Origin: Owenia fusiformis
Lineage: Eukaryota > Annelida > Polychaeta > Sabellida > Oweniidae
Assembly: GCA_903813345.2 (NCBI GenBank)
Contig: CAIIXF020000003.1
Location: forward strand, 25,247,248-25,311,247
DNA length: 64,000 nt
Direction of reading: 5' to 3'
The translations under genes and the position numbers were made by a program. Shown piece after piece: positions 34,561 through 47,269 of this stretch. Position 1 is the stretch's first letter. Each line of letters starts with the position of its first letter. The notes under the pieces are model-generated. The model was given only the letters and a program-made list of their open reading frames with translations. It made no database searches and was not told where the DNA came from.

Positions 34561-35170
34561 GGGTCATTAACAGAACTTTCGCAAAGTAACGCATTCGCAG
34601 TTCAATTGTTAATTTTACGAATTTGGTAAATGTTCATTAACAGAACTTTCGTAAAGTAACGACCGATTCGCAAAGTTACGAAAAAATGACGTCACGTATG
34701 CTTTCGTTCGTAACTTTAAAAGCACCTCAGACCCTTTCATAACTTTGCGAATGGCATATTTCCCATCCAGTTCTTATGTAAGGTATACAGGTTGGCAAAA
34801 AGAAATTGGTCTTTATATGCATGCTAAGTTGCAAGCTAAAATATCCACCTATTCTTCCATGATAAGCAAATATGTTCCTGAGCTGGGAATCTTTGAAATC
34901 GCGGGGACAGGTTTATTCATAGCGCGCAATGATATCAAATGACATCTTATTTTTATTTGTGCTAAATAATGATATCTCAGATGACGTCACAATTCGAAAT
35001 TCTTTTATGAACGATAAAACTAATGAATGACTTACGAAAGTGTTCTGTTAATGGCTGATTCGTAACTTTACGAATATGTAAGTCATTCGTAACTTTTTAA
35101 ATATTTACGAATTTCATAAAGTTACGAATTACGAATTCGTAACTTTGCGAAAGTTCTGTTAATGACCCCC
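34561..35170. mobile_element. MITE with many CGTAACTTTGCGAA-type subterminal repeats
   Basis: Ends are GGGGTCATTAACAGAACTTT (34562) and its complement ending GACCCC (35168), perfect for over 25 bases. Inside each arm the word GTAACTTT(G)CGAA or its complement TTCGCAAAGTTAC occurs about ten times in both orientations. Clustered subterminal words are where hAT and related transposases bind. A second internal 'attaacagaactttcgtaaag' near 34635 suggests one end was duplicated. Target duplication not clear. Confidence 0.8.
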
Positions 35171-35174
35171 AGGT

Positions 35175-36844
35175 GAATAAATTTGGACATTGAAATTAGA
35201 TGGGTAAGTAAAATATTTAGAATTGCCAACCCTAATTTTTTAAGGATCAAGGCCAGCAATTTAAATCATCACAAGCTCCTTACAATATGTTTGTATGAAT
35301 GTTGAAATATTTTTGGTTATAGGACTTAATCAAGAATGAATAACGAAAGGAGCTCACACATCTCGAATTTCCAACCTCATGATTATGATGCCAGTGCCTA
35401 GCTGAGTTTGTTCTGGCGCTCTAGACTGTTTACCTTTCATCAGCCAAACTAGGGAACATGTGTTAATGCCCAACACACCAGAGGTATCATTCATACACAC
35501 ATTCACACACACAATTAGCTCGACTGTCCTAAATCAGATAAAGCCAGGGTCGTAATAATGAAGTAGAAAAACCTGACATTTAAATTAATACTTTATGTGA
35601 TATTGTTTTGGCACTAAAATGATATATTTTACCTATAGGGCCAGGACAAATAGTTGTTTCTTCGTCTGCAAAAACAGCTGCCAATTGTAGACAGGTTGAC
35701 CAAAAATGTCCATATTTTCAATATATCTTTTTTAGAAAATGTATTGATTTTCAGAGAGGATGCAAAAATCACTATTACAATTGTTCCTAAAATGAGATTA
35801 ATAAATTGAGATCAGTTAACAGACTGTTGGGGTCTATCTGAATACATGCAGTTTTCAGGACGATATTCAAAGCAACATTTTTATAGTGATATTAGTTCCA
35901 TATTAGCCTCAAACTATAGCACCAGATTAATGTATTATTCAATCTGTCATAGAAACATATGGGGTAGGGTGTTCAGTAATATTCTGAAATTATTTTAAGA
36001 CAAAATGGAATATTAGAAGTATCACAACACAAATAAGTAGATGAAGAAAATTGATTCAGCATCAATGCACTCAAAATGCTTCAATTTGTATCAGAAATAT
36101 AAAGAACAATACTACAAGCACCATACATAAAATGTTTCTTTGATTGTATAAGATGTCAATCTGGTACTGTTACTCATGGCTTAACCATTATCTGTACTTA
36201 ATTTTTGCTTTTAAAAGAAAATAAGATGGCAGTCTGCCACGTGATGAAAACCTGATTGAAGGTTGATGACCAGAAACGCAATTATTTTTCCTGGCCTAGG
36301 CATTACAATCAGCAATTGACAAAACAATTATCTATATTAATTCTAAGAATAAGAAAATAATCTCTATAGAAATTGAATATCTTTGGAAATTGAGCGATGA
36401 AGCTTGGGGTTTTCAAGATGTTGATTTGTCAATTAACAATGGAATATAGGAGCAGTATCTGGATTGACATACGTCATCTATTAAAACACAATGCTGGGTT
36501 TAATTATGGTTTAATAAAATAGATATCATCAATACACCAAATTACGCATTTAGAAAGTATAATCAATAGAGAAACAATAGCTGATCTTTCTTTTCACCTT
36601 GTATAGCATAACCTCCATGACTGACATGCCAGACGGTGACCTTTTCACCACTTGTGGGTTTGACAGGTATTAGCCAATATTAATCAATTAGACATCGACA
36701 AATTCAACAATTATGACAACTATGTTGGTTATGTAAGGACTATGGTTACAATACTCGAATACAAGGCCTCTTTCCTATATGTAATGATTAAGTCTAGTGA
36801 CAAATTTGTGCTTGGTTTAATACCAGAAATAAGAAGATAACAGC
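35175..36844. other. Non-coding stretch, one weak exon-like segment
   Basis: Mostly AT-rich. On the minus strand 36605-36670 is open (PVKPTSGEKVTVWHVSHGG) and followed by a possible donor (CAAG then gtgaaaag), but the upstream splice site is poor, so it is not called as a gene. Confidence 0.35.
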
Positions 36845-37190
36845 AAAGCCAAGGCAAAATGACCACCACATTAGATTAAGCAAAGTGACCACCATACTAG
36901 AGGAAGCGAAATGACCATCATACTAGATGAAGCAAAATGACCACCATATTAGATGAAAAAAATGACCACCATACTAGAGGAAGCAAAATGACTACCATAC
37001 CAGATTAAGCAAAGTGACCACCATACTAGATGAAGCAAAATGGCCACCATGCTAGATGAAGCAAAATGACCATCATACTAGAGAAAGCAAGATGACAACC
37101 ATATTTCGGGAAGGGGAATGACCACTCGTAGATGAACAAAAGGACCACCATCTATATGAAGCACCATGCTGCATGAAGCGAAATGACCAC
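36845..37190. repeat. Minisatellite, 26-bp unit, about 13 copies
   Basis: Unit AGCAAAATGACCACCATACT followed by AGATGA, with indels and decay towards 37190. Confidence 0.9.
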
Positions 37191-37602
37191 TATACGAAAT
37201 GAATTCCCAAAATATAATTTGTCATGTCTTGCTTTCCAGTATACACAAATATTAACCAAATCACTCCACTACATTTCTAGTTATAGTCAAAACTGTACAA
37301 AATCATATAAAGATGGCTGCCAATTTCAAAATTTCTGCCTAATATAATTAATATCATAAAAAAAGTTCATTAAAAACAAATAATTGTACTAGCTGTAACA
37401 AAATATAGTGTGAAATCCTATCCAGCAGCCATTTCCTAGTCTTGCTTCACCACTGTGTGCCTCCCCCAACACAACACCATCACAACCATTGTAGTTGGGG
37501 GATGGGGGTGCTTGGAGGGGTGTTCGCAAGGCCTTGTAGTTCGACTACAATTTCCAGAATTGTCATAATCGCAATATTGGAACAATGGTATTTGAGTTAA
37601 TA

Positions 37603-37624
37603 CCTGGATGGATGGATGGATGGA
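37603..37624. repeat. (GGAT)n microsatellite
   Basis: Five or so GGAT units in a row. Confidence 0.85.
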
Positions 37625-38397
37625 CATATGGTGGATGTCTATGGTTGTATGGACCTTAAAAACTTTCCCCGAGAAGCTTTAGTGCAAAACTTTTTGAACA
37701 ACCCTTGTATTTCTGCTTTTACTGTTGATCAAAATAGAAAATGCAACTAAACCTTGTGAACCATGCGTGTGTATACCACAAGGTGCAACCAAATGATGCA
37801 AGTAGAGCCCTTGTACTTCTTTTGGTGATATATGCAAACTATTGTGGAAAAAACGTGCATATAAGTGCAAGAGAGAATAAATCGTCAAGAAATAAAACAT
37901 TGAGAATATTTCACAATTTCTTATGAATAGTTTATGGATTCGCTGAATATAAGTTTTGTGCCCATGAATAATTCAATTTTATTACAAATAATCCTCTAGC
38001 AGACCATTCAACTTCTTTCACTGTAGTAACGGTTTCCGAAGGGATTCTAGTGTGAGGGAGTATCTTGTTAGATACATACGTATTGTAATGCAGGTTGGCA
38101 TTGATAGTGTTGTATTTATAGCAACCTTAAATCTGCTGTTACTAAAATACAAGCCATACCATAGAAATAAATAGAGGTAAGTCTTCTAAATCAGTCATAA
38201 TCTTCTTGTCAGCATTTCACAAAGTTTTTATTACAAGTTAGTATGGTTTTATTGCATTATCTCTACCGAACACATTTCTATCTACTTAGGGGTAAATCCC
38301 TGTTAGCATTTGATATGATCGCTATAACCAACAATTATCTACTCTGCCTACTAAGTCCTTTGATCTTTTAAAAGCCTAGAAATTTCTTTATATATTA
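37625..38397. other. Non-coding stretch
   Basis: Overlapping short open frames on both strands at 37679-37926. No splice context or recognisable product. Confidence 0.35.
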
Positions 38398-38480
38398 TAC
38401 AGTAAAAGTTGTATACATTGAACATTTTGCCAGGAAAAAATGTTCAGTGTTGGTAGGTGCTCACTAGAGAAGGTAATTTA
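38398..38480. mobile_element. Fragment of the CAGTAAAA...GAACA MITE family
   Basis: TACAGTAAAAGTTGTATACA with TTGAACA, GGTAGGTGCTCACTAGAGA and nearby words match the start of the element at 51495. The right end was not found. Confidence 0.45.
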
Positions 38481-38859
38481 TAGAGAAATCAGTTGTCTTT
38501 GAAATCTTAGATGAGATATTAATTTCTTTTTGAAGATTGTGTCCTCAAAACACTTTACTGAGTATGGTCATTTATAAACTTGCAAGAAAGTGAGATAATT
38601 ATCAAAATCTTAAAAAATTTTATTCCAAATTAAGTTGCTGTATTATAATTAAATAATTAAGTAAAACAATCAAGTTAAAGTGGGCTCAGCTGCTATATCA
38701 AGCTGAAGAATCTTAGATGGAATAACTTTTACCATACTTTTTAGTATAAAGCACAGTCATTCATCTCACTCTGTCTGTTATTCAGACATCTCCACCTAGA
38801 TTGTTCAAACTTGGGTCACTTTGTCAACATACTAGTTGGGTGAATAGGTATATTCTACA

Positions 38860-39075
38860 AAGGTAAGATGTCAAGGACATTGAGAGTCAAATAAGGTAAA
38901 TATCTAGGTATTTGGTGGTTAAAGGCATTTCTGGGCTGCTATGACCTTTGATGACCCATCATTAGATGACCTGAGGTAAAAGTCATTGTTTCAAGGTCAT
39001 GTCAAGGTGAAAGGTCAATATCTAGGTATTTGGAGTTTTGAGTTTCTTTGATCCTTGGCGACCCATAAATAGATG
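38860..39075. repeat. Direct repeat, period about 120 bp
   Basis: GGTCAATATCTAGGTATTTG-like segments near 38895 and 39012 and GATGACCTGAGGT/GATGACCTGAGATC near 38967 and 39073, interspersed with TGACC/GGTCA words. Two diverged copies. Confidence 0.6.
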
Positions 39076-39079
39076 ACCT

Positions 39080-40695
39080 GAGATCAATTTAGGTTACACT
39101 CTTTGGTTACATCCAGTTTGAATACTCTATTCCTCTTGAACAAGTAGATTGACATGTCTTAATAAAAGTTAGTTAAGGAGTCCATTAACAATGCCTTCAA
39201 ATACTGTTGTACAGATCAAGGTCATCAAATTGCACCAACTTTGCACTACTGTCATGGATTAGTTGACACTTTATATTGGTATTACACAATATAACTTTCT
39301 GCATTGTTTTGTTCATGTTTGATAAGTGCCATTTGATTTATTTATACACTAAACAAGTTGAATTTCAGCATCTAATGATCATCATTTGCACTTTCAATCA
39401 CTTTCTGGCTTACTTTAGGGATTAATCGAGAGGATTTTCTTTTAAATTCCATCCACATCAGGAGGTGTATGTTAGTAGTAGCAATTATCATTGGACACTT
39501 AAAGATCTTGGGTAATTCTAAACTTTAAAACAAATTATTACATTTTACTTTTACATAACACCGTGAAAATGTCAATATGAAGGTATATTGTTACAAAGAC
39601 AAATCCACTGAATCAAAGGGTAGAGAAATATATACATTGTATTAATATCCTAAAATAATAACTTGGCTGTTAATAAGGTCTTAAAAGACGTAAATGATTT
39701 AATCTGAAACGATGAAAACAAAGAACCTTTCAACAGACAAGAAAGTATTTTGTTTCAACTGAACTAATAATCGGACAGTTACTTAAAATATCAAGATACA
39801 ACAACTGACCTGAAAACATCCCAGAAGCAATATGTTAAAGCCTCAACAGATTCGCAAATCATAAATACCGTGCCAAAATAATCTAATAAACACTATACAA
39901 TGATATCAAGATGTTAAAAGAACACCAACAAGACCAAATTTATCATTGAATTTCAAAGCCAAAAGTGACACGTTTAATCAAACAGAAACAAAATGATCTA
40001 TAGCAGCATGGATGTTTGGTACATCAACAGAGGACTTATTCAAGTAATTCTCAATATTATGTAACTTGAGCAAAGGTTTCATTAATCATATGATAGTAAA
40101 ACATGGTAAGATTTCTTGGATTTTCATGATTCATGCATGAATGAATACAGTTTGTTGCCTTTGTGTGTAATTTTGCATTTTGTTGTTGTTACATGTTGCA
40201 TGTAATAGCTAAAAAGGTTTTCCTAATTTCTGTAACGAGGAAAGTAAGTTTTACTTTGCATATACTTGTTATCATTGTGGTTCTGGGTCATGGGTCATGC
40301 TTCCTGAATGGAAATGAGGTGTAAGATACTATTTCTTGATAAAAATAAGCCATTGTTTTGAATGCTAGAAATATGCCCCCTTATTACAGGTTATATTTTA
40401 AGATCTTCTTGTCCTATCTGTTTCAAATAATGGCCGTTAACTCTATTAAAAATCATGAGAGCCGATCAATTTGTGTAATTTCCTGGAATCTATCTAATCT
40501 ATCATTTATGTATGAACTGACTGTGTTCATTCTCACTAAGGTTTCCTACTGATAATCCATCTTATAGTTTGGGAGATTTGAACATACAAGAAGCAAATTA
40601 TACCGAAATTATTGATCAATAGAACATAAATAGTTCTATTGTAAAGGTAAGAATAGATAAGTATGATTATTTAATTCATTAATTAAGGAATAAAT
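39080..40695. other. AT-rich non-coding stretch
   Basis: No coding segment or repeat structure recognised. Confidence 0.4.
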
Positions 40696-40888
40696 AATGA
40701 TAAGCCATTCTATATGGTAAAATTCAGCACGAGTTGGACAGACTGCCATACAAAGCACAAACTGAAAGTGAGTGCATTTGTACTGACATTCTGTCCAACG
40801 TACAAAGCACAAACCGAAGGTGAGTGCATTTGTACTGACATTCCTCCAACGAGTGTAGAATTTCACCATATTGAATGGCCTATCATTA
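40696..40888. mobile_element. Small MITE with an internal direct repeat
   Basis: Inverted ends AATGATAAGCCATTCTATAT (40696) and complement to 40888 match over about 35 bases with a few changes. Between them are two direct copies of ACAAAGCACAAACTGAAAGT plus GAGTGCATTTGTACTGACATT. Open frames on both strands are repeat by-products. Confidence 0.75.
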
Positions 40889-40889
40889 T

Positions 40890-42361
40890 TTTTTCAGATT
40901 CAAACATAGAAAATGAAAAGATTGGAGATTTAGGTCAATGAAATAACCAAACATGCTGTTATTTTCGTCATTCTAAGGTGTGATGTCATAATACAACACA
41001 ATACATGCACATTGATTCCTGGAAACAGATCAATAGAGCACGGTCGGCATGTATGGAGAAATAGAGGACATTCATTTTTGGTTATGCTGCACTCTGATTG
41101 GGTGAGAAATTCAATTCGAGCATGGTCAAGTTTGAATTAAAAATAATGTAGTTTCACACTTTTATCATAAATAACAAACTTTCCTTTTAATAAATAAGAA
41201 TTAGTTATTTTAAGTATTTTCTGAGCTTAATTTATCCTCCTGATTCCTACTTAAATTTTAAAGGTTATATATTAAAAAAAGGTGTATGCATATATTTATG
41301 GAAAATAGCTACTAGAAACATGAGAAGCAAATCTAGAAGGCAATGCTTAGTTTAAGCCATGGGCCTAGTCAAGGAGAAACTACACGTGAACATTTTACTC
41401 CTTGCCAGGGCCCGTACTCGCAAGCATTCATTGTCATTTACTATTTGAATAATTATTATATTCAAGAGAACTGGAGCATAACAAAGTTGTTATGGAAGCA
41501 TGGCCGACATTTCTTTATTCATGTACAAAATACTTTGTAGTAAATAGCTGACAATAAGGACATCATATTTCTTATGATTTCTTGCAACAATAGATTCCTG
41601 TGTTTGCAGCACACGGCTTAGTTGATGCCCAGGAGTTGATGATTAGAATGAACAAACTCAAGTGAACTTTTTGGAAATGTTGGCAAATATTTCAGAAATC
41701 TTGCTGAATAAATAATCAAGTCAATCTCGAATAATGACAGGTCTTACTTGGCCAAGATCATGATGATACTAAAGGGAATTGAAGTGTTAGATTTACTGTC
41801 CTGTGCCTGTCCAAGTATTTGACATGTGATAGATAGTCATTTAATGAAAACCCTAATGGGACAAGACAATTGCACTATTCTCTACAGAACAAAATCTTGA
41901 TATGAATGCTTAATTAAGAAGGTGCAATTGCCCAATCCAGAATAAGATGCTGCTTGGAATTCAAAGGAAGTTGTAGTTATTATTATTTAATAGTAATTCT
42001 GTCCTTTTAAATCCTTTGGGGTTACCCACAAGAGCATACTTGGGAAAGGTTAAAAGTAAATAAAATATTAAGCATCTGCTCGCAGCAACAAGTAAACAAA
42101 TATCTTTTTTGACTCCATGATTGAAATATACTGGTATGTTTTATCAAACATCATACAACCTATCTTCAAAAAGACTCCACAAGGAATAAACGAGCCTAGT
42201 TTTAATCATAATTGTTTATATTTTTGTGCAGTTTTTATACTCCAACGACATATTTAAAACCAGTAAAATATAAATTTGGAAACTAACAGGAATAATCCAT
42301 CAACTCTCTATGACAAAAACAGATAATCAAGTTCATATTATACATGTATTATTATTATATC
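40890..42361. other. Non-coding stretch
   Basis: No coding segment seen. The short plus-strand frame at 41343-41540 lacks splice context. Confidence 0.4.
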
Positions 42362-42660
42362 TTGGTTACCGCCATATTTGGCGAGCAATATCTCAATGGT
42401 ATATTCCGTATTTTACGTAAGTTACACTCGAAGATAGAGCCAGAAACCTCTCCTTGGAGGAGCCCTGTTTTCTTTTATGTGCACAGGTACACAGACATAC
42501 AGGTACACACCACAGCTTTTTATACAAGTCATGAACCACTCAGTCAAACACCCAGAATTACATAACGCACAAACAAACTTGTCTGAACCGGGAATCGAAC
42601 CCGGGGCCAAGCGATATTGGTAACCTTGACTCTCTCTGCCACTGAGCCATAGCGGGTGGA
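42362..42660 (-). mobile_element. tRNA-derived SINE, copy 1
   Basis: On the minus strand the head reads CCACCCGCTATGGCTCAGTG, with an A box (TGGCTCAGTGGCAGAG) and a B box (GGGTTCGATTCCC, 42590-42602) as in tRNA genes, then a non-tRNA body shared with the copy at 49150-49468. The body contains GGGCTCCTCCAAGGAG and a CA-rich part (GTACACAGACATACAGG on plus). The tRNA part does not close into a good acceptor stem, so it is a SINE, not a tRNA gene. The tail ends near 42362 next to TATTATTATTATA. Confidence 0.85.
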
Positions 42661-42780
42661 TGTAACAAAGTATTTATTTTGATATGAAACAAGATAATAT
42701 TTAGATTATCTTATTTATTCTAATTCTGAAGAGTATCTTTAATGAGTGGCTTCACGAAAAAATAAAAAGGCTCATTAAGG

Positions 42781-43158
42781 TTAAAAAGGCTCGTAAAGGT
42801 ATTCCACAATGATCTGTAAGTAGATGATTTGGCAAAACAGTTTTTCACCATAATATTTATATGATTTTGGGTATGACGCTCCTTTATGTACTCAGATACC
42901 TTTCCTTTCAAGATATATCTGCCATACTTCCTTTAACATATCAGAATTCACATCGGGGATTTTGGAAAGATATCTATGAAATTTATATGCCTCCTTTCGA
43001 CTTTATATCAGACCCTTCAGTGTGTCATCCCAAAATGACCTACATTTTGAATCAGTAATTGACTCCCCACTAATGATTTTACCTTTCCAGCCATTCCGTG
43101 CTGCATCAGCATTTTCAAAGCTTTCAGGTTCCCAATCTTTTAAATATTCATGTGTCAT
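42781..43158 (-). pseudogene. Broken ORF of 126 codons with two in-frame stops
   Basis: Reading from ATG at 43156-43158, one frame holds protein-like sequence (MTHEYLKDWEPESFENADAA, later RKEAYKFHRYLSKIPD) interrupted by TAA at codon 52 and TGA at codon 89, ending with TAA at 42781. No frameshift is needed. The composition is unlike random AT-rich frames. I do not recognise it. A retroelement linker region or a dead host exon are both possible. The SINE lies directly downstream. Confidence 0.4.
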
Positions 43159-43159
43159 G

Positions 43160-44695
43160 TTAACTTAAAGATTCCAAGATTCCATATAATATGCTTCGCA
43201 TAAGGGAACCAGTACAACAGTTCTGGTTTTGAATTTTAGATCTAAATGAAATATGATTTTTTATTTGCATTAAAATGCTGCACAGTCAGATAATGGGCTT
43301 TCTACTTTAGATATTGACTGATTGATTGACATATGTTTCTGTGAATGTCAATGTTTTTCTCTTGGAATACACAATGATCAACAACTTAACATTTGTGTTG
43401 AAATGTTTCACCTTTCTGATATGTACCTAGAATACTATTGATTTATTCACTGAGGTTAATGTCACAACTTGACCTATTGATTGATTGATTCATAAGAATG
43501 TTTCTGTCATTGTATCCTAGAATGGTAAACAACTAATATAAGACAATTAAATCACCAATGGATACTATAAAAGTCTATTAACACAACAACTAAATTGATT
43601 TTCCTTATTAGAACATGGTGCAACTGTCAATTTTAACAGACTCACCTTTCAATCATGTATGATTTAAGTAATCCATTTTAATAGGAAACTACTGTTAAGG
43701 GGAATGTATCCTGGTGGCATTATTTTACCACATTGACCCAGCCAGTCATTTCAATATAATCTATAAGATGAAATGTAGAATCAGATCTATTAGCAATCTT
43801 TCCAAATATTGTTTCATTTTCACATGTCTTTAACATATGATGTAATACCTTTTTCTTATAGCCTTGTGGTTAAACCACACCTATATAAATATTCAACTAT
43901 GTAGGCACAGGTGTCAAAAGGGAAAAGACCAAAGATGGCAAAGAGTATGAAAAAAAAGACAGCAGTGGAGAAAAGAAAAAAGTACAAACAATGCTTCTAA
44001 AATGTCCCATGGCCTTGTTGTTTTGGACTGTAGTAATGATTCTTGAATGGGGAGGGAAATAGTGCAAAAACCTTTGTGCATACATGAGCTTATATTATTG
44101 GATATTGGGGATTTTTGCCTCTTTATCATTGGCTGCATCCTTTAAAATGATCCTTTCATTTTTTATTCCAACTTGTGCTTTCAGTGGCACTCTTTCATAT
44201 AAAATATCATATTTTCTGTGTTTCTGAAAACAGCACTATTTTATGCATGGCCTCAATTTGGCAACAGGTTTTAAAAATGTCACTGACACTGAATAACATC
44301 TGCCTTCTCTCTTGGATGTTTCTATTATGAAACAGAACATAGTTGATTGATGATATATTTTATATTAAAATATTGATGATAAAGGTCACAGTGTCCAAAG
44401 TCTTGAAACAGAATTTAATGATTTGTTATCGCTAAATACAGTCATGATGAGAAAATAGAATAATAAAATTATTGGCACCTCATAAAACCTTCTGCCTGTG
44501 ATTAATTAATACTTTAGAAGAAACAAGTACTGACAAAAATGTGAATTTTATCAAGTTTATGAGTAATGAGGGTCCTTTTTGCATCATTGGGTCACATTAA
44601 TCTTAGAAATACATTGACATTCATCAAAACTGCCAAGCAGGGAAGTCAAATATGATGTCCCAAGATGACTCAAATGTTAGTGACATTCTTATCCA
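43160..44695. other. Non-coding stretch
   Basis: Mostly AT-rich with TTGATTGATTGATT-type runs near 43315 and 43480. Two overlapping minus-strand open frames (43897-44138) are Ser/Leu/Phe-rich and lack other support. Confidence 0.4.
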
Positions 44696-44699
44696 AAAG

Positions 44700-45610
44700 G
44701 GGACTTTCAAATCTGAGAATATCAATATCCTGTAATAAATGAGTCGTAAATGGCAACATGCCCTTCAGTACCTTGTTCCAATATTTCACTAAATTGTCCT
44801 TTGTATGATGTTCCAAGATCCTTATCCCAATCCAAAAGGTGATTTTCAAATCTGAGAATATCAATATTCAGGGTGTTTCATATGTATGCATCCCCCCACC
44901 CCTCTAAACTCATACATGTAGCATTGTCACCCTATCATGTTATTCTGTTCATTGTGGAAAGTGACATAAGATTAAATTACATATCCGCTTTATATGGGCT
45001 TATTAGCCTTTTGCAGATTATTGACATAGACATAGACAAGATTGCAGAGTTTCCCTTGCATGGGTGTCCCTGAGAAAATACAATGTATCAAATTGTGTGG
45101 GTACAGGTTATTGAGAGAGCAATCTCTGGTCATTTTGAGGGAAATTTAAAGGTCAAAATTAGTTTCCGCATTGCCCATTTCTAGCAGTTGTCATCATGGC
45201 AGAGTTCAGCCCACATGTCTATGATAGTTAAGCACAAAGATATATTGCCAGGATTCATACAGTGGCTTATAAGGAAGCCAGACACCATGATACCACCGTT
45301 ATCACTAAAAATGGGCCGTGGACAAAGTGAACAGATCACTGGACTGGGTTCAAAAATGTTCATAGGGTACTTATTAAATGACACCGATCCCGCATACTTT
45401 GATACATTGTATCTTTTTTCAGCGACACTCTTTGATTCTAAAACTTTGCAACCCTTTGTAACCTTCCATAAGGAACAAAATGATATATAACATGATAGGG
45501 TGGCAATGCTACATGTATGACTTTAGAGGGGGGGTGCATACATATGAAACACCCTGTACATGTACTGTAATAAATGAGGCGTAAATGGCAACATGCCCTT
45601 CAGTACCACT
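44700..45610. repeat. 140-bp tandem duplication, second copy split by an element
   Basis: 'TTTCAAATCTGAGAATATCA' occurs at 44704 and 44844 (period 140). In copy 1 it continues into CTGTAATAAATGAGTCGTAA. In copy 2 that continuation (CTGTAATAAATGAGGCGTAA) appears only after the element, at 45564. Copy 1 thus shows the unoccupied site. Confidence 0.85.
44869..45556. mobile_element. Mariner-like MITE with about 75-bp inverted arms
   Basis: Both ends read CAGGGTGTTTCATATGTATG inwards, perfect for 22 bases and similar for about 75 (C/G runs, then CTCATACATGTAGCATTGTC-like, ending ATCATGTTAT). Right flank TA, left flank TT. The sequence is absent from the neighbouring duplicate, which confirms insertion. 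The plus-strand frame 45188-45490 (100 codons) in the middle is not a recognisable transposase. Confidence 0.9.
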
Positions 45611-46870
45611 TCAAGATATCAAGAAAGAGGATGGCAAATTTGTTTCTTATTTAATCTAGGTGAAGTTCAAACTGTTCACATTTATACAATCTGCAAGACT
45701 TTCTATAAGAGGAGTAGTGTAATGATGTACTTCAAACTTCCATCTGGTCCTGTCATTAGAAGAACATTCATCATCATTAATCATCATCACTTTACAAATC
45801 CGTTGATGAAGAGGGATTCCTAGCCTTATTACAAAACATTTTTAAAGTGCAAAATTCCTTATTTAATAACCCTTCTCCAACTGCCCAATAACTCAAGACA
45901 ATACAACCACAATCCAAAATCAGAAGTGTTGAGACTATTTATTCATAATGATATCAGTTTGACTTGTCTTTGTCACCTGACTAGTTGATTCCTACATCCA
46001 TTATGTCAATATAACAAACAGTGAAGACCTTATTACAGTGATCATTTACATAGATACATGACGTCAAAAACAGAACACTGTCAGAATGTTAAAACATAAT
46101 TTAAATAAAATTTATTACGCAATACAAACACTAAAAGAAGGATGAAGCATGAGAACAAAAAAAATAGTTGGTAAATAAATGTGCTTCGAGTGTCAGATAA
46201 GAAACAGCAAACCCCTATAAGTAATATAATATTATATTACATTGTTGAGGCAGTAAAAGATGTATACTATGCATTGTGTTAGATATTGTTCTTGGTGTAT
46301 ATGACAATAGTTTAAGATATTGGGAGTTTATTGTCCTTGTGATTGGCTGTGCTTGTTTCTTGTTGTGTTTTGTAATATCTTGCACTTTGCTTTTGGAACT
46401 TACAACTTCAACAATTGTATTTGTGGCAAAAGATAAAACACACAAACCTACATACAGATGAAGAGATCTGATCACAAATGTTGTTGTATTATACCTAGAA
46501 ACACCTTCAAAGACTCCATGCAAAGTTGTTTAAAAAAAAAGTTTATTCAAATATTTGTTGCTCTTTAAATTTACAAAAATTTGCATTTCTCGCTACTTTA
46601 TCATCAAAAGTAACTTTCTAGATCTACGTTGTAAATCATATTATTTTATACATTCGATAGGATGGGTAAGGTAAAAGTAACATAATTTCAACCATTTAAT
46701 TTCATTTAGACATTAGCTTTTTTCTTTAATAATTCTTTAGAATTGTCTCCTTTTGGCAAAATCTTCACCCATGACATGACATGATATGATATTAGAAATT
46801 CCTTTTGAACTAGAGGTTCGATATCCATCAGGCTTTGACTTAGTACTCAACAAGTAATCAAAATTTACAT
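45610..46870. other. Non-coding stretch
   Basis: Opposed short open frames at 46215-46523 (minus) and 46276-46461 (plus) read the same AT-rich sequence. Neither has support. Confidence 0.35.
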
Positions 46871-46879
46871 TTTTTGAAC

Positions 46880-47100
46880 TTTTTGAGTTCAATGACTATC
46901 TTGAAAATATCTTCTTCAGCATAGATCTAAGGTTCTCATCTAAAACTTGGACAAAATCTGTTAATTGGTATACAAGTTACTTAAAAATCAGATCTTGTAA
47001 AATGGTAGCCATTTTGAATTGAACAACCACTTGGACAGACATTTTGTTGGAGCTATGGATATTAGAAGGCTTTCATAATCCCTACTCAACATTTTGTTAA
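46880..47100 (+). mobile_element. Degenerate pearl/HINE-like tail
   Basis: ACAAAATCTGTTAATTGGTATACAAGTTA, AAAATGGTAGCCATTTTGAA, GGACAGACATT and GGCTTTCATAATCCCTACT in this order match core and right end of the elements at 47270 and 59604. Heavily decayed. Confidence 0.5.
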
Positions 47101-47269
47101 CAATTTAATTGAAAGTGTTTTAAACTTTGCACAGGGCCTTAACTTTATGAGCTGCTTCACAGAAACTGGTGTTTATATATATCAAAGGTTGTAGTATATA
47201 TACATATCATATACTCATATATATGCCCCATATATTTCTGGATTAGAATGATATAACTAGAAAAACAGC

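Noticed and set aside
36605-36670. Short minus-strand exon-like segment (PVKPTSGEKVTVWHVSHGG)
   Set aside because: Possible donor but no acceptable 3' splice site before it. Too short to judge.
42580-42660. tRNA gene
   Set aside because: A and B boxes are present but the acceptor stem does not pair and a SINE body follows. A second copy has the same body.
45181-45490. Frames inside the 44869-45556 element as transposase
   Set aside because: No DDE-type motif or helix-turn-helix pattern, and the strands overlap completely.
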